From Candidatus Stercoripulliclostridium merdigallinarum (GTDB taxonomy: Bacteria > Bacillota > Clostridia > Christensenellales > DTU072), in assembly GCA_018714575.1 (NCBI GenBank), contig DVNF01000177.1, positions 1 to 8,029 of the forward strand: a DNA stretch of 8,029 nucleotides. The letters are read 5' to 3'. Each line of letters starts with the position of its first letter. Position 1 is the stretch's first letter. The notes under the pieces are model-generated. The model was not told where the DNA came from and did not search any database. It saw only the letters and a program-made list of their open reading frames with translations. Of this stretch, positions 1 through 6,104 are shown piece after piece. A program made the position numbers and the translations under genes.

Positions 1-1185
1 TTGCGGAATTCCCCGACGGTACGCTGTCGTATCGCCGTCGGCGGCGAACCCAGAGAGGGTTGGTTGGACTTCGATATGGGCTTGGAAGAACAATCCCCCG
101 TGTTCCCCCGTCCCGCCGATACCAAATTGGACGATTTGATGCTGATGTACTTTACCTCCGGCACCGAAGGCTATCCTAAGATCGCGGCGCATACTCACCG
201 TTATGCTTTGGGACACTTCGTCACCGCGAAATATTGGCACAACGTCGATCCCAACGGCTTGCACTTCACCATTTCCGATACCGGTTGGGGTAAATCGGTT
301 TGGGGCAAACTGTACGGACAATGGCTGTCCGAAGCCGCCGTGTTTACTTACGACTTCGACAGGTTCAAAGCCGCGGATATTTTGCCGCTGTTTGCAAAAT
401 ACAACATTACGACTTTCTGCGCGCCGCCTACGATGTACCGTTTCTTCCTGTTGGAAGATCTGAACGCCTACGACCTCAGCTCTCTGAAGTACGTTACCAC
501 AGCGGGCGAAGCTTTGAACAGGGAAGTCTTTGACAGATTCTATGAAGCCACCGGTTTAAAGATCATGGAAGGCTTCGGTCAAACGGAAACGACGCTGTCG
601 ATAGCAAACTTGGTAGGTAACGAACTGAAATTCGGCTCGATGGGCAAGCCGACCCCGCAATACGATATCGACATAGTCGACGAGGACGGCAACTCGTTGC
701 CCGCAGGCGAAGTCGGCGAAATCGTCATTCGTATCGATAAAGGTATGCCTTACGGACTGTTTAACGGGTATTACCTGGACGAAGAAAGGACTAAAAAAGC
801 CATGCACGACGGATTGTACCATACCGGCGATATGGCGTGGAAAGACGAGGACGGCTATTACTTCTATATGAGCCGTATCGACGACGTCATCAAATCCAGC
901 GGCTACCGTATCGGACCTTTCGAGATCGAATCGGTTATCATGGAGCTGCCGTACGTAGTCGAATGCGCCATCACGGGCGTGCCCGATCCCATTCGCGGAC
1001 AGGTCGTCAAAGCCACGGTCGTATTGACCGAAGGCACGTTGCCGTCCGAGGAACTGAAGAAGGAGATCCAACACTACGTAAAGGAAAACACCGCGCCTTA
1101 TAAATATCCGCGCGTCGTGGAATTCGTCAGCGAATTACCCAGGACCACCAGCGGTAAAGTCCGCCGCGTGGCGCTAAGGAAATAA
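1..1185 (+). CDS. AMP-forming acyl-CoA synthetase, medium-chain type (5'-truncated)
   Basis: This is the C-terminal 394 residues of an adenylate-forming acyl-CoA synthetase, which makes acyl-AMP from a carboxylate and ATP and then transfers the acyl group to CoA in the cytoplasm. Core motifs appear in order (numbered from the window edge): the phosphate-binding TSGTEGYPK at 52-60, TTAGE at 166-170, GFGQTE at 191-196, YHTGD at 273-277 (ATP ribose Asp277), the hinge block SRIDDVIKSSGYRIGPFEIE at 291-310, and PRTTSGKVRR at 380-389, where Lys386 is the expected adenylation lysine. The wording around YFTSGTEGYPK, GLHFTISDTGWGK and GFGQTETT resembles the medium-chain acyl-CoA synthetase (ACSM-like) branch more than acetyl-CoA synthetase; this is from memory of the family. 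Family members are about 550 residues, so roughly 150 N-terminal residues lie outside the window; the TTG at base 1 is read as an internal Leu codon, not a start. The exact acid substrate is unknown. The gene ends in TAA followed by a terminator. Confidence 0.93.
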   Translation: MRNSPTVRCRIAVGGEPREGWLDFDMGLEEQSPVFPRPADTKLDDLMLMYFTSGTEGYPKIAAHTHRYALGHFVTAKYWHNVDPNGLHFTISDTGWGKSVWGKLYGQWLSEAAVFTYDFDRFKAADILPLFAKYNITTFCAPPTMYRFFLLEDLNAYDLSSLKYVTTAGEALNREVFDRFYEATGLKIMEGFGQTETTLSIANLVGNELKFGSMGKPTPQYDIDIVDEDGNSLPAGEVGEIVIRIDKGMPYGLFNGYYLDEERTKKAMHDGLYHTGDMAWKDEDGYYFYMSRIDDVIKSSGYRIGPFEIESVIMELPYVVECAITGVPDPIRGQVVKATVVLTEGTLPSEELKKEIQHYVKENTAPYKYPRVVEFVSELPRTTSGKVRRVALRK

Positions 1186-1210
1186 CGTGTCGGCTAAAAA
1201 GATCGTTTGA

Positions 1211-1238
1211 AAGGCTTGCCCGGCGGCAAGCCTTTTTT
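1211..1238 (+). terminator. Intrinsic terminator after acyl-CoA synthetase
   Basis: A perfect 10-bp stem (AAGGCTTGCC 1211-1220 with GGCAAGCCTT 1225-1234) closes a CGGC tetraloop. An A-T pair at 1210/1235 can extend it, and the T run ends at 1238. It lies 25 bases after the synthetase stop codon, as expected for a Rho-independent terminator. On the minus strand the stem is followed only by TTTC and then, a few bases later, a five-T run, so it may also weakly terminate the convergent minus-strand gene. Confidence 0.93.
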
Positions 1239-1307
1239 AATGCCCGAAGAGTAAAAAGACGCGGCGATCTTAGGTATAAATTATAACCGAAAGGCTGCGG
1301 AAAAGTT

Positions 1308-1835
1308 TTATCTTACCGCCGCCGATATACAATATCCAGCCGCGATCGCGACGATAGACAGGGTGACGACTATCAATAAAATATCCGATTTAGGGCTACC
1401 GATATTTTTAAAACGGTTACCTAAAATTGTTCCTATGCTTAAAGATGTAAAAGTATTCAGAATATGCACGGGCAGTACGGAAGGGGCTTTTAAGATGTCG
1501 CAAACGATATATTGAAAGGCTATTACGGTAAAACTTGCGGCGACGGCTCCGACGATGCCGGATAGGGCGTGACCGGCGGGGTTTTTTCCGGGGTAATCGA
1601 ACGCATAGCCTATCCACCATACTATCAAAAACGGATAGAATACGATTTTCAGATGTTCCCAAACCGTTTCGTTTACCGGTGCGAAGGCTCCGATTATCGG
1701 TAACGGGATCAGGTCGTACAGGAAGTGCCACAGCGCCGACAGTAAGGTCAACGCAAAGGGACAGACCGCCAAGAAAATTTGGAACGCTTGGAACGCTTTT
1801 GAATCTTTTTGATAAGTAACCTGAGTTTCTTCCAT
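1308..1835 (-). CDS. DUF6512-like small polytopic membrane protein
   Basis: A 175-residue integral membrane protein of unknown function. Hydrophobic segments suggest about five helices: roughly 18-40, 64-79, 89-112, 122-140 and 150-172. The motif FAPVNETVWEHLK at 51-63, between the first and second helix, matches what I recall as the hallmark of the DUF6512 family, found mainly in Clostridia; the length also fits. The family has no established function. The ATG at 1835 is the only methionine codon in the frame, and an in-frame TAA lies 12 bases upstream, so the start is well fixed although no clear Shine-Dalgarno precedes it. The gene is transcribed away from the ABC exporter operon (247-base divergent gap) and towards the synthetase gene. 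Nothing in the sequence ties it to either neighbour. A longer overlapping frame on the same strand gives Arg/Ser-rich, non-membrane sequence and is not preferred. Confidence 0.85.
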   Translation of the reverse strand: MEETQVTYQKDSKAFQAFQIFLAVCPFALTLLSALWHFLYDLIPLPIIGAFAPVNETVWEHLKIVFYPFLIVWWIGYAFDYPGKNPAGHALSGIVGAVAASFTVIAFQYIVCDILKAPSVLPVHILNTFTSLSIGTILGNRFKNIGSPKSDILLIVVTLSIVAIAAGYCISAAVR

Positions 1836-1998
1836 ACCGACAGTTTATTCCGCAAAGGGAAGAATATACTTGATCGTTTCCGTCGATCATGCGATTTATC
1901 GGCGGGCGACGGTTAGAAAAACCTTTGAAAAAGGTATAGGAATACAGGCTGATATGTGAAATTTGTATGAAAAAAATTACATAGGGAGAGCTATTTTC
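1836..1998. promoter_or_regulatory. Divergent intergenic region with two inverted repeats
   Basis: No coding signal is seen here. There are two short perfect inverted repeats: TGATCG/CGATCA (1871-1876 and 1884-1889, 7-base spacer) and ACCTTT/AAAGGT (1921-1926 and 1930-1935, 3-base spacer). A weak minus-strand promoter can be read as TTCACA (complement of 1955-1960), 16 bases, TATACC (complement of 1933-1938), which would start the DUF6512-like gene with a leader near 100 bases; the second repeat would then sit over its -10 and start region. The repeats could be repressor sites for either divergent gene. No regulator gene is present in the window, so this is speculative. Confidence 0.3.
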
Positions 1999-2027
1999 TT
2001 GACTAAAATTAAATATATTTATATAAT
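1999..2027 (+). promoter_or_regulatory. Sigma-A promoter of the ABC exporter operon
   Basis: TTGACT at 1999-2004 and a perfect TATAAT at 2022-2027 are separated by exactly 17 bases in AT-rich DNA, close to the housekeeping consensus. Transcription should start near 2033-2035, giving a leader of about 50 bases. The leader opens with ACCC...GGGT (about 2035-2049), which could form a small imperfect hairpin at the mRNA 5' end. Nothing else upstream of the exporter resembles a promoter this well. Confidence 0.85.
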
Positions 2028-2071
2028 TCTTATTACCCCTTTGAAGGGTACGCCCCACGGTTAAAGGACGT

Positions 2072-2078
2072 AAAGGAG
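2072..2078 (+). promoter_or_regulatory. Ribosome binding site of first exporter gene
   Basis: AAAGGAG sits 4 bases before the ATG at 2083 and fixes that start. The preceding nine bases TAAAGGACG (2062-2070) nearly duplicate TAAAGGAGA (2071-2079), so a second, weaker SD-like block lies directly upstream. Confidence 0.85.
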
Positions 2079-2082
2079 AGAT

Positions 2083-3831
2083 ATGCATTTATTAAAGACG
2101 ATCGGAAAAAGCGTAAGGGAGTACAAAAAACCGTCTATACTCGCTCCGATTTTCATCGTCGTGGAAGTCGTCATGGAAACGGTGATACCGCTGATCATGG
2201 CGATGTTGATCGACGAATTCGGTAACGGTATCGACCCGATCTTGAAATACGGCGGCATACTTTTGGGAATGGCCGTCATTTCGTTGGTTTCGGGTATGTT
2301 GGCGGCGCGTTTTTCGGCTACCGCGGCTACGGGGCTGGCGGCTAACCTCAGAAAGGACATGTATTATTCGGTACAGGACTTTTCGTTCAAAGAAATCGAT
2401 AAATTTTCGGTTTCCAGCCTGGTCACGCGTATGACTACCGACGTAATGAACGTTCAGAACGCTTACCAAATGATAATCCGCGGAGCCATCAGAACGCCTT
2501 TGATGTTGATCGTTTCGTTCGCAATGGCGTTTACGGTCAATTCTACCGTGGCTTTGGCGTACTTGGTGGCGGTGCCGATTTTGGGCGTCGCGTTGTTTTT
2601 GATAGCGTTCAAGGTCATGCCTTATTTCAGAAGGAGCTTCCGTCGCTACGACGCGATGAACTCCGCCATTCAGGAAAACGTTCGCGCCATCAGAGTCGTT
2701 AAATCGTTCGTCACGGAAGAATACGAAAAGAAAAAATTTGCCGCGCACGTAGAGGATGTCAGGCGTGACTTCACGACCGCCGAAAAGATATTGGCGTTGA
2801 ATAACCCGATCATGATGTTTTCGATTTATGCGATCATCATGGTAATTTCCGCTATCGGCGCCAACTTGATAATAAAATCGGGCGGCACGTCCATGACGAC
2901 AGGCGATTTGACGGCGTTGATAGGATACGCAGGACAGATCCTGGGTTCGATGATGATGCTGTCGATGATAATGGTCATGATAACGATGTCCGTCGAATCG
3001 GCAAAACGTATCACCGAAGTGTTGGAAACAAAGCCCTCTATAGTTTCGCCCGAAAACGGCGTAAAAGAGGTGCCTAACGGCGACATAGTATTCAAAGACG
3101 TCAGTTTCCGCTATTCCGAAAAGGCTGAAAGAAACGCTTTGGAAGACATTAACCTGACGATCAAATCGGGAGAAACGATAGGAATTATCGGCGGAACGGG
3201 CTCGTCGAAGAGTACGTTGGTACAATTAATTCCCCGGCTGTACGACGTGACGGAAGGAACGTTGACGGTGGGCGGAATAGACGTTAAAGACTACGATCTG
3301 ATAGCTTTGCGCGACGCGGTGTCGGTAGTTTTACAGAAAAACGTACTGTTCGAAGGCACCATTGCGGAAAACATTCGCTGGGGCAACAAAGATGCCGGCG
3401 ACGAGGAAGTCGCAAGAGTTTGCGCTCTGGCGCAGGCGGCGGAATTTATTAACGAATTCCCCGACAAATACAATACCCACATCGAACAGGGCGGCGCGAA
3501 CGTTTCCGGCGGACAAAAACAGAGGCTGTGTATCGCCAGGGCGTTGTTGAAGAAGCCGAAGATATTGATCTTGGACGATTCGACATCGGCTGTAGACACA
3601 AAGACGGACGCTTTGATCAGAAAGGCGTTCCGCGAAGAGATCCCCGACACAACAAAGATCATAATCGCTCAAAGGATAGTTTCCGTAGAGGACGCCGACA
3701 AGATCCTGGTCATGGACGGCGGCAAGATAGTCAATATGGGCACTCACGAAGAATTGCTGAAGACTTCGTCGATCTATCGCGAAGTTTACGAATCGCAGAC
3801 TAAAGGAAAGGAGGCTGAGGACGATGAATAA
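2083..3831 (+). CDS. ABC exporter half-transporter, degenerate-site subunit
   Basis: A 582-residue fused permease-ATPase, the usual half-transporter length. Residues about 1-310 form a six-helix exporter-type membrane domain, with clear hydrophobic stretches near 18-42, 55-75, 138-176 and 243-300. Residues about 330-575 form the ATPase domain. Walker A is GGTGSSKST at 370-378, with Ser375 where Gly is usual; the Q-loop Gln is 418; the signature VSGGQ at 474-478 is intact. Walker B is LILDD at 495-499, where Asp499 replaces the catalytic Glu, and Gln530 (IIAQRI) replaces the switch His. These substitutions mark the degenerate subunit of heterodimeric exporters of the TM287/288, LmrCD and BmrCD kind. 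It should pair with the product of the next gene, which overlaps by 8 bases. The substrate is unknown: such pumps move drugs, lipids or peptides. No accessory or peptidase domain is visible. Confidence 0.95.
   Translation: MHLLKTIGKSVREYKKPSILAPIFIVVEVVMETVIPLIMAMLIDEFGNGIDPILKYGGILLGMAVISLVSGMLAARFSATAATGLAANLRKDMYYSVQDFSFKEIDKFSVSSLVTRMTTDVMNVQNAYQMIIRGAIRTPLMLIVSFAMAFTVNSTVALAYLVAVPILGVALFLIAFKVMPYFRRSFRRYDAMNSAIQENVRAIRVVKSFVTEEYEKKKFAAHVEDVRRDFTTAEKILALNNPIMMFSIYAIIMVISAIGANLIIKSGGTSMTTGDLTALIGYAGQILGSMMMLSMIMVMITMSVESAKRITEVLETKPSIVSPENGVKEVPNGDIVFKDVSFRYSEKAERNALEDINLTIKSGETIGIIGGTGSSKSTLVQLIPRLYDVTEGTLTVGGIDVKDYDLIALRDAVSVVLQKNVLFEGTIAENIRWGNKDAGDEEVARVCALAQAAEFINEFPDKYNTHIEQGGANVSGGQKQRLCIARALLKKPKILILDDSTSAVDTKTDALIRKAFREEIPDTTKIIIAQRIVSVEDADKILVMDGGKIVNMGTHEELLKTSSIYREVYESQTKGKEAEDDE
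3807..3814 (+). promoter_or_regulatory. Ribosome binding site of second exporter gene
   Basis: AAAGGAGG lies inside the end of the upstream coding sequence, 9 bases before the ATG at 3824. This near-perfect SD inside the overlap supports coupled translation of the two subunits. Confidence 0.9.
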
Positions 3832-5749
3832 AGAAAAGATTCCCTCGATGCCGAAAGGCCCTGCAATCCCGAAAGGAACCACGATAAGACTGCTGAAATA
3901 CGTATTTTCCACCTATAAAGCGTATTGGATCATCGTATTGGCGTGTATCACCGTTTCCGCTGTCTGCGGCGTTACGGCGCAATCGTTCCTGCAAAGACTG
4001 ATCGACGATTGCATTACGCCGGGCATAGCCAACGGCATGGACACCGTCTATAAAGAACTGCTGTCGATTTTGATTACGATGGGTTCCATTTATGTGGCGG
4101 GCATTGTCTGTTCCTTCTTCTATACGCGCTTGGGCGCCATAATGACCCAGGGTATCCTGAAACGCTTCCGTATGGATATGTTCAGCAAGATGGAGTCGCT
4201 TCCCGTCAAATACTTCGACACGCACTCCTTCGGCAACATCATGTCCACCTATACCAACGATACCGACGCGTTAAGACAGATGATAGGTCAGTCGATACCG
4301 ATGGTGTTCCAAAGCATGATGACTTTGGTCACTATATTCATAATGATGATCCGGTACAGCCTGTGGATGCTGATGGTGGTCATCGTCTTTGTAGTCATTA
4401 TGTTGTTCGTCATCAAAAAGGTGGCGGGCGGCTCTACTAAATACATGCTGTCCCAACAACTTTCCCTGGCAACCGCCGAAGGCTATATCGAGGAAATGAT
4501 GAACGGGCAGAAAGTCGTCAAGGTCTTTAACCACGAACCCGAAAGCAAGGAACGCTTTGACACGCTGAACGAAAACCTCAGGTACAATTCCGATACGGCA
4601 AACGCTTACGCCAATATTCTGATGCCGATCCTGAACAATATCGGAAACATAATGTATGTTGTTTTAGCGGTATTTGGGGCACTGTTATTGCTGTTCGGGG
4701 CTACCAATGTGGGCATTGACGGCATAGGCGTTATCAGCGTCGGCACCATAGTTTACTTCTTGTCCGTATCCCGTCAAATGGCTATGACGATAGGTCAGAC
4801 TTCGATGCAGGTCAACATGATAACCTTGGGACTTGCGGGCGCGGGACGTATCTTTGAAATGATAGATCAACAGCCCGAAGTCGATAACGGCTATGTGACT
4901 TTGGTAAACGCCAAGACCGACGAAAACGGCAACCTGACGGAAAGCGAAGAGCACACCGGAAAGTGGGCGTGGAAGCATTTCCATAAAGCCGACGGGACAA
5001 CTACCTACGTCGAATTGAAGGGCAACATCGAAATGTTCCACGTCGATTTCGGCTATACCGACGACAAGATGGTGTTGCACGACGTCACGATAAACGCAAA
5101 GGCGGGTCAGAAATTCGCTTTCGTAGGCGCGACAGGCGCGGGCAAGACGACTATCACAAACCTGATAAACCGCTTCTACGACATACAGGACGGCAAGATC
5201 CGCTATGACGGCATCAACGTCAATAAGATCAAAAAAGCCGACCTCAGACGTTCGTTGGGCATGGTCTTACAGGACACCAACCTCTTTACCGGCACGGTAG
5301 AGGAAAACATCCGCTACGGCAAACAGGACGCCACTCACGAAGAGGTCGTCGCCGCCGCGCGCCTTGCGGGAGCCGACGACTTCATTACAAGGCTGCCCGA
5401 AGGCTATAACACGATGCTGACGGGCAACGGATCCGAACTGTCGCAGGGACAAAGACAGTTGGTTTCGATAGCGCGCGCCGCCCTGACCGATCCCCCGGCG
5501 ATGATTTTGGACGAAGCCACTTCTTCTATCGATACCCGCACCGAAGCTTTGGTACAACAAGGTATGGATAACCTGATGAAGGGCAGAACGGTATTCGTTA
5601 TAGCTCACAGGCTGTCTACGGTCCGCAACTCCGATATGATCATCGTTTTGGATCACGGCAGGATCATAGAACAGGGCACTCACGAGGAACTGATCGCAAA
5701 GAAAGGCACTTACTACAGCCTGTATACCGGCGCCTTCGAGTTGGAATAA
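3824..5749 (+). CDS. ABC exporter half-transporter, catalytic subunit
   Basis: A 641-residue fused permease-ATPase that should pair with the preceding gene product as an ATP-driven exporter in the cytoplasmic membrane. A short Lys/Pro-rich tail (1-20) precedes a six-helix domain (about 32-320; clear hydrophobic stretches near 34-50, 80-100, 158-197 and 270-312). The ATPase domain (about 398-640) is fully equipped: Walker A GATGAGKTT 435-443, Q-loop Gln483, Walker B MILDE 560-564 with catalytic Glu564, and switch His595. The signature is LSQGQ (539-543) rather than LSGGQ, as is typical of the catalytic partner in heterodimeric exporters such as TM288. It is longer than its partner because of an extra segment, about 355-395, between the membrane and ATPase domains, rich in Thr, Gly, Lys and Trp (including GKWAWKHFHKADGTTTY). 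Similar inserts occur, as I recall, in many Clostridia homologues. The start is fixed by the SD and the 8-base overlap; a terminator follows. Confidence 0.95.
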   Translation: MNKEKIPSMPKGPAIPKGTTIRLLKYVFSTYKAYWIIVLACITVSAVCGVTAQSFLQRLIDDCITPGIANGMDTVYKELLSILITMGSIYVAGIVCSFFYTRLGAIMTQGILKRFRMDMFSKMESLPVKYFDTHSFGNIMSTYTNDTDALRQMIGQSIPMVFQSMMTLVTIFIMMIRYSLWMLMVVIVFVVIMLFVIKKVAGGSTKYMLSQQLSLATAEGYIEEMMNGQKVVKVFNHEPESKERFDTLNENLRYNSDTANAYANILMPILNNIGNIMYVVLAVFGALLLLFGATNVGIDGIGVISVGTIVYFLSVSRQMAMTIGQTSMQVNMITLGLAGAGRIFEMIDQQPEVDNGYVTLVNAKTDENGNLTESEEHTGKWAWKHFHKADGTTTYVELKGNIEMFHVDFGYTDDKMVLHDVTINAKAGQKFAFVGATGAGKTTITNLINRFYDIQDGKIRYDGINVNKIKKADLRRSLGMVLQDTNLFTGTVEENIRYGKQDATHEEVVAAARLAGADDFITRLPEGYNTMLTGNGSELSQGQRQLVSIARAALTDPPAMILDEATSSIDTRTEALVQQGMDNLMKGRTVFVIAHRLSTVRNSDMIIVLDHGRIIEQGTHEELIAKKGTYYSLYTGAFELE

Positions 5750-5803
5750 ATAACTCCGGGCAAACAAAACTTATCGGTTGGCGATAGGTAAAAGAGCTTA
5801 TTG

Positions 5804-5831
5804 AAAGCGCGTGCAGGAAGCACGCGCTTTT
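5804..5831 (+). terminator. Terminator of the ABC exporter operon
   Basis: A perfect 11-bp stem (AAAGCGCGTGC 5804-5814 with GCACGCGCTTT 5820-5830) has the loop AGGAA and ends in a four-T run at 5828-5831. The U tract is short, but the stem is long and G+C-rich, and the site is 55 bases after the exporter stop codon. It abuts a second hairpin immediately downstream. Confidence 0.75.
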
Positions 5832-5862
5832 GCTTTCGCGCCCGAAAACGGGCGCGAAAGCA
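5831..5862. repeat. Perfect 14-bp hairpin abutting the terminator
   Basis: TGCTTTCGCGCCCG (5831-5844) pairs perfectly with CGGGCGCGAAAGCA (5849-5862) around an AAAA tetraloop. It begins on the last T of the terminator tail. No T run follows on either strand, so it is not a canonical terminator. It may be a transcript-end stabiliser, a fail-safe structure, or one copy of a dispersed palindromic repeat. Confidence 0.8.
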
Positions 5863-6010
5863 GACGGAAAGCGTTTGCTAAAATTTTACAAATAGGTCTT
5901 TAAAAAACGGGATTTTGCGACAAAACAAAGTAGTTTTTGCAAATTTTTCCGCCGTTTTCTTATAAAAACGGCTGTGTGTACTTTTAGTGAAAAGAAAATT
6001 CAAAAACCTA
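5863..6010. other. AT-rich non-coding gap with one short hairpin
   Basis: No open frame with an SD is seen here, and no RNA gene is recognised. The composition shifts to A/T-rich. One inverted repeat, GCCGTTTT (5951-5958) and AAAACGGC (5965-5972), encloses CTTATA; it lacks a following T run on either strand. It may be a protein-binding palindrome upstream of the next promoter, but nothing confirms this. Confidence 0.4.
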
Positions 6011-6039
6011 TTGATATTTTATTTAAATACAAGTATAAT
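6011..6039 (+). promoter_or_regulatory. Sigma-A promoter of the zinc-ribbon gene
   Basis: TTGATA at 6011-6016 and a perfect TATAAT at 6034-6039 have a 17-base spacer. Transcription would start near 6046, leaving about 59 bases of leader before the ATG at 6105. This placement argues against the in-frame ATG at 6051, which would have almost no leader. Confidence 0.85.
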
Positions 6040-6092
6040 GATAATTAATAATGGACTATTTTACGGAGGGGTCCCGAGGGAAGCCTCACAGT

Positions 6093-6098
6093 AAGGAG
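6093..6098 (+). promoter_or_regulatory. Ribosome binding site that decides the zinc-ribbon start
   Basis: AAGGAG is 6 bases before the ATG at 6105, an ideal spacing. The upstream in-frame ATG at 6051 has no SD before it. A further GGAGG at 6065-6069 has no usable start codon at proper distance. Confidence 0.85.
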
Positions 6099-6104
6099 AA
6101 GGAT

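Noticed and set aside
1..3. TTG at base 1 as the start of the synthetase gene
   Set aside because: The family needs roughly 150 more N-terminal residues, and the frame is open to the window edge, so this is an internal codon of a truncated gene.
1417..2088. A longer 223-codon minus-strand frame overlapping the DUF6512-like gene
   Set aside because: Its product is Arg/Ser/Asn-rich without coherent membrane helices, and it would run through the exporter promoter. The alternative frame at 1308-1835 gives an ordered membrane protein with a known family motif.
2092..3225. A 377-codon open frame antisense to the first exporter gene
   Set aside because: It is His/Arg/Asp/Tyr-rich with no recognisable domain or SD, and mirrors a well-supported ABC transporter gene. 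Such frames arise from codon bias on the opposite strand. The same applies to 556-1074, 3331-3912, 3800-4225 and 5267-5767 on the minus strand.
5951..5972. GCCGTTTT/AAAACGGC hairpin as a terminator
   Set aside because: There is no T run after the stem on either strand and no gene ending nearby that still needs one.
6051..6053. ATG at 6051 as the start of the zinc-ribbon gene
   Set aside because: It has no SD and is nearly at the predicted transcription start; ATG 6105 has an ideal SD.
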